NCBI GenBank assembly: GCA_016930015.1
Contig: JAFGHR010000096.1
Coordinates: 1 to 43,421 of the forward strand
Source of the DNA: Anaerolineae bacterium
GTDB lineage: Bacteria; Chloroflexota; Anaerolineae; Aggregatilineales; Aggregatilineaceae
Length of the DNA stretch: 43,421 bases
Direction: 5' to 3'
The notes beneath the pieces are model-generated. The model had not been told where the DNA came from and made no database searches. It saw nothing but the letters and a program-made list of their open reading frames with translations. Both the position numbers and the translations under genes were made by a program. Of the stretch, positions 8,616 through 17,500 are shown piece by piece (the stretch's first letter is position 1; every line of letters starts with the position of its first letter).

Positions 8616-8812
8616 GGTTCCTTTTCCGTGTGATAGGTGTTAACGTGGTTTAGCTCTGAATGATCAAAGGCTTATACCTGATTGTCTCATACTTATAAGA
8701 ACACCGGGTACTGGCTGGAGACACCCGGTTCACTGGTCGCGGTGATGCCGGAAAACGTGTATTTGGCACGCGCTGCCTGATGCTGTATGTTCAAAGTGAG
8801 CGCGGTTAACGT

Positions 8813-8842
8813 TTGTCACAAGCGGCAAACCTCCGATACAAT
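8813..8842 (+). promoter_or_regulatory. Predicted promoter of the metallophosphoesterase run
   Basis: TTGTCA (8813-8818), an 18-base spacer and TACAAT (8837-8842), 46 bases before the ATG at 8889. It probably drives the three closely packed genes that follow. Confidence 0.7.
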
Positions 8843-8888
8843 GACCCGGCTTGGCGCAGGCTGGTGTTGATCAGGAAAGACAGGTGGC

Positions 8889-9803
8889 ATGGCCCGATCC
8901 AAACGACGATCGGCAGCCGGTGCGGTAGGGGCAGCGCTGGCTGCGTTGAGTTGGTATACATGGCGCATCGAGACGCGTTGGCTGCGCACGGTGCGCTTGA
9001 CTCTGCCGGTGCCCTCACTGCCGCCCGCGTTTGACGGCTACCGGATTGTGCATGTATCGGATTTGCACCTGGGTATTCCCCTTACACAGCGTTTTTTCCC
9101 CAGGGTGGTACAGGCTGTGCTGCGTGAGCAGCCCGACCTGGTCGCGCTTACGGGGGACGTGGCGACCGCCGGGTATGACGGTGTGTCGCAAGCCAGGGCC
9201 GAATTCGCCCGCCTGGATGCAGCAGACGGGTTGTATTTTGTGCCGGGAAACCACGACTATTACGCCGGTGTGGACGCCGTCGAAGCGGCGCTGATGCGAT
9301 CTGGCGTGACCCCGCTGCGCAATGCGCACACGGTTGTTTCGCGTGGGACGGATCGGATCGTGATCGCCGGGATCGATGACGTGATTCTCAGTGTTCCCGA
9401 TCTAAACCAGGCCCTGGCAGGCGTTCCCGATGACGCCTGTGTTATTTTATTGGCACATGAGCCGGATTTTGCGCGGATAGCCACAGCCGAGCCCCGCGTT
9501 GTCTTGCAGCTTTCCGGCCACACGCACGGCGGACAGATTCGGGTGCCGGGGTTGGGGGCCGTCATGCTGCCCCATTTGGGACACCTGTACCCGGCGGGCG
9601 CTTACCGCGTTGGTAACATGGGCCTCTACGTGACGACCGGCATTGGCACCGGCAAGTTTGTCATGCGGTTTAACTGCCGACCGGAGATCGCCGTGATTAC
9701 GCTAGTACGCGGGCCGTTCCCGGCGTCGAATGGACGCGATGCGGTCTGGCGTCCCGACCCCAGTTCGTGGCCGGTTGTGGGGGGTTTGCGACCGGTAGTG
9801 TGA
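8889..9803 (+). CDS. Calcineurin-like metallophosphoesterase (YkuE-like)
   Basis: A 304-residue protein with a short N-terminal hydrophobic stretch (residues 8-24), likely a membrane anchor or signal. The five metallophosphoesterase motifs follow: HVSDLHLG (D58, H60), LTGDVAT (D90), GNHDYY (N121, H122), LLAHEPD and LSGHTHGGQIR. The order and the closing FNCRPEIAVITL stretch resemble YkuE-type enzymes, which act on phosphodiester or pyrophosphate substrates at the membrane; the substrate here is unknown. The ATG at 8889 follows AGGTGG closely. It is 16 bases upstream of the GDPD gene, so a shared transcript with phospholipid-turnover enzymes is likely. Confidence 0.9.
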   Translation: MARSKRRSAAGAVGAALAALSWYTWRIETRWLRTVRLTLPVPSLPPAFDGYRIVHVSDLHLGIPLTQRFFPRVVQAVLREQPDLVALTGDVATAGYDGVSQARAEFARLDAADGLYFVPGNHDYYAGVDAVEAALMRSGVTPLRNAHTVVSRGTDRIVIAGIDDVILSVPDLNQALAGVPDDACVILLAHEPDFARIATAEPRVVLQLSGHTHGGQIRVPGLGAVMLPHLGHLYPAGAYRVGNMGLYVTTGIGTGKFVMRFNCRPEIAVITLVRGPFPASNGRDAVWRPDPSSWPVVGGLRPVV

Positions 9804-9819
9804 GATCAGGATGGGCGTT

Positions 9820-10602
9820 ATGTCACAACAAATAAACTGGAAATCTAAACTGGTTATGCCCGTATCACGCATGTCGGATCGTAAGCCGATTATTGTCGGT
9901 CATCGCGGCGCACGCGGGCTGGCACCCGAAAATACACTGGCGGCGTTCCGTGTCGCCGCTGAATTGGGAATCGATGGTGTTGAATTTGACGTTCAGCGTA
10001 CACAAGACGGGCATCTGGTCGTGATTCATGACGAAGATGTCGAACGGACCACCAACGGGCAGGGCCGTATCGCCGAGTTGACACTGGCCGAACTCCGGCG
10101 GTTGGATGCCGGGGCCTGGTTTGATGACTCCTACCGTGGTGAGGGTGTGCCCACGCTGCATGACGTGTTCGAAATGCTCCGTCCTACCGGGCTGCTGTTA
10201 TTTATTGAACTCAAAAGCCCGTGGTTATACCAGGGGATGGAGAGCGCCCTGGCCCAGATGATCCGCGAGTTTGATCTGGTGGACCGCGTGCAAGTACGCT
10301 CGTTTTTTCACCCGGTGTTACACGCGATGGCGCAGGTTGCGCCGGAAATTTCCCTGTCGAGTCTATGGTTTGATCGCGTGCCGTCCGACGATGAAGTTGC
10401 GTTTAAGACGATCGACGTGTTGTTTACGCTGTACACGCCGCAGGTGATTGCTCACATTCACCGGCGCGGCCAGCAGGCGACAGCCTGGACGGTGAACGAT
10501 CCGGACGATGCGCGCCGTTTGATCGAAGCGGGCATTGACGGTTTAGCGACCGATTTTCCCGACCGGCTGCTGCCGCTTTTTGAGGTTCCTGAAAGGAAAT
10601 GA
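9820..10602 (+). CDS. Glycerophosphodiester phosphodiesterase
   Basis: The 260-residue protein carries GDPD family hallmarks: GHRGARG near residue 27 followed by APENT, the metal-binding EFDVQ, and VIHDEDVERTTNG. The C-terminal part has AWTVNDPDDARRL and GLATDFPDRLL. The enzyme hydrolyses glycerophosphodiesters such as glycerophosphoglycerol to glycerol-3-phosphate and an alcohol. No signal peptide is visible, so it is probably cytosolic. The ATG at 9820 is preferred over the one at 9811: ATCAGG ends at 9810, giving a 9-base spacer to 9820 but none to 9811. It follows the metallophosphoesterase and its stop nearly meets the NYN gene. Confidence 0.92.
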   Translation: MSQQINWKSKLVMPVSRMSDRKPIIVGHRGARGLAPENTLAAFRVAAELGIDGVEFDVQRTQDGHLVVIHDEDVERTTNGQGRIAELTLAELRRLDAGAWFDDSYRGEGVPTLHDVFEMLRPTGLLLFIELKSPWLYQGMESALAQMIREFDLVDRVQVRSFFHPVLHAMAQVAPEISLSSLWFDRVPSDDEVAFKTIDVLFTLYTPQVIAHIHRRGQQATAWTVNDPDDARRLIEAGIDGLATDFPDRLLPLFEVPERK

Positions 10603-10612
10603 TACCGCTGTT

Positions 10613-11092
10613 GTGCCATATCTCATTGATGGCCATAACCTGATCGGGCGCATTCCTGATCTGAGCCTGGACGACCCGCACGACGAGGCTAAATTGGTGG
10701 ATCGCCTGCGCAGTTATATGGCGCGTAAACGCAAACGGTGTACCGTTGTGTTTGACAAAGGCTTGCCGGGCGGTCCCTCGCGTAATTTGTCGACACACAA
10801 CGTGCGCGTGGTGTTTGCGCATGGCGGCACGACCGCCGACGCGATTATTATGGAGCGTATCCGCGAAACCCGTGACCCTCACAGCCAGGTAATCGTCTCG
10901 GCGGATCAGGAAATCGTACACGCGGCACACCGCCGCCATATGCAGGTGATCGCACCGGCGGCGTTTGCCTCTGATCTGGCAGAGTCGCCTATGCCCGATG
11001 ACGATGATCCGAACCCTCACCTGACCCCTGCCGAAATTGATGACTGGCTGCGGCTGTTTGGCATCGAGCCGGATTCCGGTGAAGATAGTTAA
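10613..11092 (+). CDS. YacP-like NYN domain RNase-family protein
   Basis: A 159-residue NYN/PIN-like protein of the YacP (Rae1) group. Acidic catalytic-site motifs are visible: the N-terminal YLIDGHNLIGRIPD, CTVVFDKGLPGG, the GTTADAIIMERI helix and VIVSADQEIVHAA. Family members are ribosome-associated or mRNA-cleaving endoribonucleases. The C-terminus is acidic (about residues 123-159) with an LTPAEIDDWLRLFG helix. The start is probably GTG at 10613, which gives the conserved beginning MPYLIDGHNLIG; AAAGGA lies about 15 bases upstream, a long spacer. A TTG at 10580 is also open but would overlap the GDPD gene by 23 bases. Confidence 0.85.
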   Translation: MPYLIDGHNLIGRIPDLSLDDPHDEAKLVDRLRSYMARKRKRCTVVFDKGLPGGPSRNLSTHNVRVVFAHGGTTADAIIMERIRETRDPHSQVIVSADQEIVHAAHRRHMQVIAPAAFASDLAESPMPDDDDPNPHLTPAEIDDWLRLFGIEPDSGEDS

Positions 11093-11150
11093 TTTCCGGG
11101 TCTCGGTTTCTCATTTTTCTCTCATGTTGTTTTCACAAATAGCTAAGCTG

Positions 11151-11341
11151 TATGGCCTACTATATGTTCACAAGCGTCTCTTCTAGATCGGATGCAGTGG
11201 CTCATGTAATGGGATAGAAGTGGCTTGTAGTAAGCGATAGAGACGCTGGCCTAGCCAACTCGAAGATGCGCGTCGCTGACGAGATTGTTAGGCCCATAAT
11301 GAACCGTTTGTGGTGTCCCCCCTCTCCACAAACGGTTTCTT
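11151..11341 (+). ncRNA. Candidate structured non-coding RNA or long 3' UTR ending in a terminator
   Basis: The 322 bases between the NYN gene and tRNA-Pro contain no plausible ORF but strong pairing. TATGGCCTA (11151-11159) can pair with TAGGCCCATA (11289-11298, one bulge). AGCGTCTCT (11173-11181) pairs perfectly with AGAGACGCT (11239-11247). CTCG/CGAG (11259-11262/11280-11283) closes a small third arm. A 12-bp terminator stem follows. This resembles a three-way-junction RNA ending at a terminator. No convincing promoter is seen, so it could be a stand-alone RNA or the 3' UTR of the NYN transcript. It does not show SRP, RNase P or tmRNA signatures and does not fold as a simple 6S rod. Confidence 0.4.
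11302..11341 (+). terminator. Rho-independent terminator before tRNA-Pro
   Basis: A perfect 12-bp stem AACCGTTTGTGG (11302-11313) / CCACAAACGGTT (11326-11337) with a 12-base loop, followed by TCTTT. The stem is strong but the T-tract is short. It ends transcription from the NYN gene and the candidate RNA before the tRNA promoter. Confidence 0.75.
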
Positions 11342-11369
11342 TGTGTGGTATGCCGGTGCGATCCGGCCC

Positions 11370-11398
11370 TTGTTTTTCGCTGGGGCGCTGTGTATACT
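11370..11398 (+). promoter_or_regulatory. Predicted promoter of tRNA-Pro
   Basis: TTGTTT (11370-11375), a 17-base spacer and TATACT (11393-11398). The -10 ends 16 bases before the tRNA 5' end, a typical distance for a tRNA promoter. Confidence 0.7.
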
Positions 11399-11414
11399 AT
11401 GAGCGTCGTTCATA

Positions 11415-11488
11415 CGGGGTGTGGCGCAGTTGGATAGCGCGCTGCGTTTGGGACGCAGAGGTCCCCGGTTCAAGTCCGGGCACCCCGA
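11415..11488 (+). tRNA. tRNA-Pro (anticodon TGG)
   Basis: A 74-base cloverleaf. The acceptor stem CGGGGTG/CACCCCG is perfect, with discriminator A. The anticodon stem CTGCG/CGCAG encloses TTTGGGA, giving TGG, and the T-arm CCCGG/CCGGG encloses TTCAAGT. CCA is not encoded. It has its own promoter upstream and terminator downstream. Confidence 0.97.
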
Positions 11489-11533
11489 CACGTTTTACCA
11501 GGATTTTGAGTCAGTTTGGGCCCCGATAACTCC

Positions 11534-11576
11534 AAACCGCAGGTGAGAATCTACCCGATTTTCACGGCGGTTTTTT
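11534..11576 (+). terminator. Rho-independent terminator after tRNA-Pro
   Basis: A long hairpin: AAACCGC (11534-11540) pairs with GCGGTTT (11567-11573), and inside it GTGAGAATC pairs with GATTTTCAC (one G-T pair). TTTTTT runs over 11571-11576. The following stretch to 11747 holds a possible -10 TACAAT (11687-11692) for the glycosyltransferase and nothing else recognisable. Confidence 0.85.
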
Positions 11577-11747
11577 GTTTCCCCTTCCATAAAACCTCAG
11601 CTGCGACAAGCGCCCGGCAGCGCGGACCAGTCCTAAAACGGTCGAAGAGCCGCTTCAGGTTATCCGCCGGAAAAGCAGCTATGGGGTACAATAGGCTGCC
11701 GGAACTATTGAGGCGAGCGGCAGCACCAGGAAATAGGGGAGGCTCTC

Positions 11748-12941
11748 ATGAAAGTTTTGTTTATTATGCACCCGCTCATCGGTCACTTTCATGCGATGGT
11801 GCCGTTGGCACAAGCGCTTGTGGATCATGGGCACGACGTCGCATTTGCGACGGGCGAGCGTTTTGGCCCTATCGTGAAACGTGTCGGCTTTGATCATTTT
11901 CCCTGTGGGTGGGATAGTCTTGGGGTGCGCAACATTTTCACAGAACTGCCCGGCTGGCCCCCTGTGGCCGTGAGAGAAGCCCCGCCTGGCATCCAACAGC
12001 TTTGGGCGTTTATCCAGGCATATGCACCCGGAATGGTGGATGATCTCATCAACCTGATGCAGGTTTGGAAGCCGGATGTGATCGTGCGCGACCCTGCGGA
12101 ATTTGGCAGTTACATCACGGCGGAGCTTTTTGATCTGCCCTATGCCAGCATTGACTGGGCAATATATATTTCAACTTACGGGTGTACTGAACCCCTCAAT
12201 GCGCTCCGGCGGCGGTACGGTCTGCCCGACGACCAGGATTTTGATTCATTCGACCGTTACCTCGTGTTAAATGGGCTGCCCCCGTCATGGCAGATCATGG
12301 GGGATGTTCCGCCGGTGACCCACCGCTTCCGGATGCCGCCGTTCGATCAAAGTGTTGCACAAGAACTGCCACCCTGGGTGGATACCCTGCCCGATCAACC
12401 CACCGTTTATGCAACGCTGGGCACGACATTCAACCAAAAACTTGACCTGTTCCAGGCGCTAATCGCGGCGCTGGGCACCGAGGCGTTTAACACCATCATC
12501 ACCGTCGGGAAGCACATAGACCCGGCCCAGTTTCACCCCCTCCCGCCGCAGGTGAAGATCGAGCAGTATATCCCGCAAACGCTGATCCTCCCCTACTGCG
12601 ACGCGTTTATTTTTCATGGTGGCTACAATTCGCTGCTGTCCGCGCTCTGGCATGGTCTGCCGATGGTCGTTATGCCGCTGGAAGCTGGTGATCAACAGCC
12701 GACCGCCCAACAGTGCGCCGATCTCGGCGTAGGCGTTAGTGTGGAGGAGTCCACGCCACAGCCGGAAACCATTCGATCCGCGATCAAGACGGTTCTGGAC
12801 CAATCCACCTACCGGCAGCGCGCCCAGCAGCTTCAGCGGGAGTTCGAGGACCTGCCGCCGCTTTCGGAGGCCGTGTTGCGCCTCGAAACACTGGCAAAAA
12901 ACCGCGAACCGCAGCCTAACGCGCAGTTTCATACGCCGTAA
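11748..12941 (+). CDS. MGT/UGT-like glycosyltransferase (GT1 family)
   Basis: A 397-residue GT-B fold glycosyltransferase. The N-terminal acceptor domain begins MKVLFIMHPLIGHFHAMVPL, with the HF/GH motif near residues 13-15 typical of macrolide and UDP-glycosyltransferases. The C-terminal donor domain starts near TVYATLGTTFN and carries the GT1 signature around FIFHGGYNSLLSALWHGLPM, then PLEAGDQQPTAQQCADLGVG, which binds the nucleotide-sugar. Substrates would be small lipophilic molecules such as polyketides, flavonoids or sterols, or drugs; the true one cannot be told. The ATG at 11748 follows GGGGAGG. It stands alone, with no biosynthetic cluster around it. Confidence 0.9.
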   Translation: MKVLFIMHPLIGHFHAMVPLAQALVDHGHDVAFATGERFGPIVKRVGFDHFPCGWDSLGVRNIFTELPGWPPVAVREAPPGIQQLWAFIQAYAPGMVDDLINLMQVWKPDVIVRDPAEFGSYITAELFDLPYASIDWAIYISTYGCTEPLNALRRRYGLPDDQDFDSFDRYLVLNGLPPSWQIMGDVPPVTHRFRMPPFDQSVAQELPPWVDTLPDQPTVYATLGTTFNQKLDLFQALIAALGTEAFNTIITVGKHIDPAQFHPLPPQVKIEQYIPQTLILPYCDAFIFHGGYNSLLSALWHGLPMVVMPLEAGDQQPTAQQCADLGVGVSVEESTPQPETIRSAIKTVLDQSTYRQRAQQLQREFEDLPPLSEAVLRLETLAKNREPQPNAQFHTP

Positions 12942-13002
12942 CTGCGCGTGTGCGGACCAACGCTGCCACGAACAGCGGATAACCGTCTCCGAGACGTGCG
13001 GC

Positions 13003-13374
13003 TCAGAGGCCCAATCTGGCCCACAGCGCCGGTCCCATGATCAACAGCCCGATGACGCTCGCCATGCCGCTCGTCACCAGCACCGCCGCCGCCGCGCAGT
13101 CCTTCGCGATCTTGGCGAGCGGGTGCGGTTGGGGCGACACGAGATCGACAACGGCTTCGATGGCGGTGTTGGCGATTTCCGCCGTCCAGACTGCACCAAT
13201 CGCCACGGCAATAAACGCCCACTCGTTCCGTGACAGCTCAAGCCAGGTGCCCATCACCAGCACGATGACCGTTATAACGCCGTGTATCCACGCGTTGCGC
13301 TGCGAGCGCAGCACATAGGCGATGCCCTCAAAGGCGCACCGAAATGCAGAAAGCCGCCGGGTGACAAATTCCAT
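13003..13374 (-). CDS. Diacylglycerol/undecaprenol kinase family protein (DgkA-like)
   Basis: A 123-residue integral membrane kinase. Three hydrophobic helices are visible at about residues 30-47, 51-70 and 95-115. The DgkA active-site helix is seen as AEIANTAIEAVVDLVSPQPHPLAKIAKDCAAAAVLV, split as AEIANTAIEAVVDLV and AKIAKDCAAAAVLV, matching the family E-x-x-N-T-A-x-E and K-D-x-A-A-A-A-V motifs. In most non-proteobacteria this family phosphorylates undecaprenol, supplying lipid carrier for wall synthesis. The ATG at 13374 follows GAGGA by about 6 bases; an upstream extension lacks a ribosome-binding site. It converges with the glycosyltransferase 61 bases away. Confidence 0.92.
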   Translation of the reverse strand: MEFVTRRLSAFRCAFEGIAYVLRSQRNAWIHGVITVIVLVMGTWLELSRNEWAFIAVAIGAVWTAEIANTAIEAVVDLVSPQPHPLAKIAKDCAAAAVLVTSGMASVIGLLIMGPALWARLGL

Positions 13375-13646
13375 CGCGTGTCCTCGTTTGTGAGCTATGA
13401 CAGTTAGGCCGCGAGATACAAGGATACCCGGCAGGCCGGAACAAGCGCCACTTATTGTGTTTGCGAGCGGGTCCTGGTGGAAAGATGGGCGTACCCCCCA
13501 AAAACCAACCAATTTCGAAGTGAGATACCGTCTTGAACGTCAAGAGACGGAATCGGGAGAACCAATCGGCGATTTGGTGTGCTGTCGCACCGTTTTGCCT
13601 GTCTGGTACGTATAGATATCCGGATGGGCTTTTTGTATGCCGTTCA

Positions 13647-13676
13647 TTGAGAATACGGCCCCATATCGGATACAAT
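13647..13676 (+). promoter_or_regulatory. Predicted promoter of the ABC exporter pair
   Basis: TTGAGA (13647-13652), an 18-base spacer and TACAAT (13671-13676), 104 bases before the ABC ATPase ATG. It lies in a 406-base gap (13375-13780) between two divergent genes. The gap otherwise shows only an imperfect hairpin at about 13530-13552 (CCGTCTTGA / TCAAGAGACGG) and no convincing gene. Confidence 0.6.
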
Positions 13677-13780
13677 GTGCGCTTGGTGCTGACTTGGATA
13701 GCGTGCCGGCGCAACTGACGTATCGCATGCGTGAAAACATGCCAGATGATAAGTGCTGGGCCAACAAAGGGAGAAAATCG

Positions 13781-14575
13781 ATGGCTGGTCAAAACGGAAA
13801 CGAATACGTCGTACAGACTCAGAATGTCAAAAAAGACCTGAGGCTCGGCGAGATCACGGTTCATGCAGTTCGCGGCATATCGCTAGCGGTCACGCGCGGG
13901 GAGTTCATAGGCATTATTGGCCCTTCAGGCAGCGGCAAATCGACGCTGTTGGGCATGATCGGCGGCCTGGACTCACCCACGGCAGGTGAGGTATTCATCG
14001 ACGGTGAGGATATCACCAATTTGGATGAGCGTGCCCTGACGCGTGTGCGCAACGAAAAAATCGGGTTTGTGTTCCAGTTCTTTAACCTGATCCCGACCCT
14101 GTCGGCTTTGGAGAATGTCGCGCTGCCGATCCAGTTTGCGCACAAGCGAAAGTACAACCCTACCAAACGCGCTAAGGAACTGCTTGATCTGTTTGGGCTG
14201 GGCGACCGGATGCGGCACCGCCCCTCACAGTTATCCGGGGGCGAACAGCAGCGAGTCGCGCTGGCGCGCGCATTGGCCAACGATCCGCCGCTGCTGCTGG
14301 GCGATGAGCCAACCGGTAACCTGGATACGTTCTCTAGCGAGATCGTGATGAAGGCGCTGCGCGATGTTCAGGGCGAGTTGGGTACGACAGTGATTATCGT
14401 CACGCACAACATGGATATCGCGGCCCAGATGGATCGCCTGGTGTCGTTGGTTGACGGCAAGGTCGCTGAAGACGTTGATGCGCGTTCATCGGCGCGGCTG
14501 GCGGCGATCGAGATGCTGCGCGACAAGCGTGCTTCCGGCGAAATCTCGCTTATGTCCTCCATTGGTCAGCGGTAA
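13781..14575 (+). CDS. ABC transporter ATP-binding protein (LolD/MacB type)
   Basis: The 264-residue nucleotide-binding domain has Walker A GPSGSGKST (residues 47-55), a Q-loop in FVFQFFNLIPTLSALENV, the signature LSGGEQQRVALARAL, Walker B LLLGDEPTGNLD and the switch His in VIIVTHNMD. The GEPTGNLD-like Walker B and the NLIPTLSALENV stretch are typical of the LolD/MacB/FtsE group that powers FtsX-like permeases. The ATG at 13781 has GGGAG about 10 bases upstream; a longer open frame to 13637 includes the promoter and is not used. The gene for its permease starts 10 bases after its stop, so the two form one exporter or mechanotransmission unit. Confidence 0.94.
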   Translation: MAGQNGNEYVVQTQNVKKDLRLGEITVHAVRGISLAVTRGEFIGIIGPSGSGKSTLLGMIGGLDSPTAGEVFIDGEDITNLDERALTRVRNEKIGFVFQFFNLIPTLSALENVALPIQFAHKRKYNPTKRAKELLDLFGLGDRMRHRPSQLSGGEQQRVALARALANDPPLLLGDEPTGNLDTFSSEIVMKALRDVQGELGTTVIIVTHNMDIAAQMDRLVSLVDGKVAEDVDARSSARLAAIEMLRDKRASGEISLMSSIGQR

Positions 14576-14585
14576 GGCGGATATC

Positions 14586-17500
14586 ATGATCGAAAAGCTG
14601 CGATTTTACACGCGCCATTCATTAAACGACTTGCGGGTTAATGGGCGGCGGACGCTGTTTGCGCTGCTGTGCATTGCCGCGGGTGTGGCCTCAATTGTCA
14701 GCCTGCAAACCCTGGGCCTGATGATCGAAGACGCGCTGACGGGGAGCCTCCAGGAAATCAACCGGGGCGATATCCGTGTTAGTACGGCGAACTTCTACGA
14801 TGATGAAGAGGAAGGTTCGCGTTCTGATGACCAGGAAGTCTTGCGCGGGCAGGCCGCCGGAGTCCTGGGTAAGGGTAAGGTCTACGGCGATACGTACATC
14901 ACGATTGAGCCGGTGCCGGGTTTGGATCAGCCGTCCGGCCTGGAACAGATTCAGGACTGGTTCGAGCGCAACTATGACGGTGAAGTGACGCTCACGTACC
15001 GGCAGCCGCTCAATTCGGTTGACGCGGGGCAGGCGTTGAGCGCTCCTGAAAAGGACACCAACAAAACGTTTATCCAACCCTACTTCATCGAAGGGGCGCA
15101 GTATCCCTTCTATGGGGAGCGCTACACCGAAGATGGCGAACTGTTGAGTGAAGTGCTGACCGGCCCGAACGACATCGTTATCAGTCGTAACCTGGCCGAC
15201 GAGATGGATGTCGAAGTCGGTGACATCTTACGGCTGAGCGGTGCCAGCGAGGATTTTACGATCACCGGCATTGTGGAAACCGACGAGGAAAGCGGCTATG
15301 AGAATATTCTGGGCGCGCTGCTCGGTTATTACTACATCGACGTGAGCGCGGTCGGTCTGTTCGATTCCATTGATCCTGGCGCTGAAACCATCTATGTCAA
15401 GTTGGAGGGCAACCCCGACATCGACGAGGTGGACGCGCTGGGAGAGGCGCTCGAACGCCGGTTTTCCTATCTCAATACGACGACCACAGCCGACCTGGAG
15501 GAGATGAACTCCCAGGTATCCGACGCGATCAACAAGCTCGTGATCGTCATGGGCCTGATATCGCTGCTGATCGGTGGGATTGGCATTGTGAATACCATGC
15601 TGGTTGTGGTCAGCCGCCGCACGACCGAGGTCGCTGTGCTCAAAACGATCGGCCTGGAAGGGGATCAGGTTACTGTTTTGTTCCTGGTCGAAGCGATCCT
15701 GATGGGCGTTTTTGGCAGCCTGATCGGGATTGTGCTGGGCTGGATCGCGGCCTACGTGATCAAAGGCGGCGCTGAATCGTTCCTGGCGCAGTCGCTGACG
15801 TTTCGGATCACGCCGCTGCCAGCGATCACGGGCCTTATCGTAGGCGTGATCGTGACCGCGATCTTTGGTTTTTTGCCGACGCTGGCCGCCGGGCAGGTGC
15901 GCCCGAATCTGGTGCTGCGTCCCAGCGACACCGTGATCCCCAAGGCCGGGCGGGCACGTTCGTTTGTCGCGCTGCTGTTCGTGATGCTGTCGCTGAGCCT
16001 GGTCACACAGGTGCTGACGCGTGACTTGTTGTCCGGCTCAGTTCTGCGCAATTCGGCGATGGGTGCCGGGGCGTTTTTGGGCCTGTTGATGGCGCTGACG
16101 ATGATCGCCGGTGGTTTGTTTGCACGCTGGGCGCGCCGTAACCTGTTCACGCGGATTTTGCGCTGGGGGCTGTTCCTGGCGCTGATTCCCGCTGCCGGTG
16201 CCGTTTATGGATATGCGGTCCCCGCGTTGTTGATCCTGTTTGGCGCGTTTATTACCGTGGGTGTGCTGTACGTGGTGCTGTGGGTGTTGATCTGGCTGGT
16301 CGGGCGCTTCTTCCCGTCCTGGCGGCTGGTCGATCTGCGCATTGCGCTGCGCTCGATGCTGGCGGCCAAAGGCCGCAACGCCTCAACCCTGATGGCGCTC
16401 GTGATCGGCGTGTTTACGCTCAGCCTGATCACGATGTTGACGACGGCGATCACCAATCGTTTTGAGGAACTGCTGGTTGACGAGGTCGGCGGTAACGTAG
16501 TTGTGTTTGCGTCGGGCATGTTCAGCACGCTGGACGAAGTCGAGCAGCGCCTGTCAGAGACAGAAGGCGTCAACAGCTACTCGATGATGGGCACGTATGA
16601 ACTGGAACTGGTCGAAGCGTATGACAAAAGCGCCGAACGCACACTCAGCTATTCCGTGCTTGAAAGCCGGGTCAGAAATGCCGACAACGAATACGTCGAT
16701 CCCGATGCGCTTGAGTGGCGGCTGGGCAGCGCTGATGCCCGTGACGTGACCTCTAACCTGCCGGATGTGACGTTCTACAAAGGACGCCAGCTCAACGAGT
16801 CGGATACCGGCCCCTGGAACCCGGATGAGGGCGTGTATCCGCCCATTGTGATATCGGCAGACGAGGCGATCGTGGCGACTGAGCTTGACATTGGTGACTT
16901 ACTCACGTTTAAGATCACTGGCTCCGGTCGCGGTGATTACGGCAAAGTGCCGCCGCAAGTCACGTTTGAGATCGTCGGCATGGTTGACCGGCGCGGCCCG
17001 CAAGTGTCGATCAACTTTGGATCGGCGAACTACGCGCCGCGCAGCGGGTTCCCCGAAGGTGAACTGCCGGACCAGATCAGCGCGATTGTGGACGTGGACG
17101 AAGACCAGATCGGCGCGCTGCGGCGCTCGTTGAGTAAAATTCCCGGTGTGTTCGTGCTCGAAACGCGCCTGCTCAACGACCTGCTGAACAGCGTCATCGA
17201 GCAGTTTACCAGTTTCCCGATATTGGTCGCGGCGCTGGCGCTGGTCGTGGGCGGCATCGTGATCGCCAACTCGGTAGCCCTGTCCACGTTGGAGCGGCGG
17301 CGCGAGATCGCGATCATGAAGTCGATCGGGCTTCAGCGTGAACGTGTGCTGGGCATGCTGCTGTTGGAATACGGCGTCATGGGCTGTATCGGCGGCCTGA
17401 TCGGTGTCGGCCTGGGTGGTTTGGGCCTGCTGTTCTTGCTGATCCAGGCATTCGGCGGGGAGTTAGGGCGTTCGATCCCGTACATGACGGCGCTCACGTT

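Noticed and set aside
8703..8729. Hairpin ACCGGGT/ACCCGGT in the gap before the metallophosphoesterase
   Set aside because: No T-run on either strand and not at a gene end, so not called as a terminator.
11093..11341. 6S, SRP or RNase P RNA
   Set aside because: No RNase P or SRP signature bases are present, and the long stem pairs internally rather than 5' to 3' as in 6S RNA; kept only as an unassigned candidate RNA.
13530..13552. Imperfect hairpin upstream of the ABC exporter genes
   Set aside because: Short, bulged and lacking a T-run or other supporting signal.
14451..14585. Extension of the FtsX-like permease frame upstream of its ATG
   Set aside because: It overlaps the end of the ATPase gene in another frame and does not resemble the permease N-terminus.
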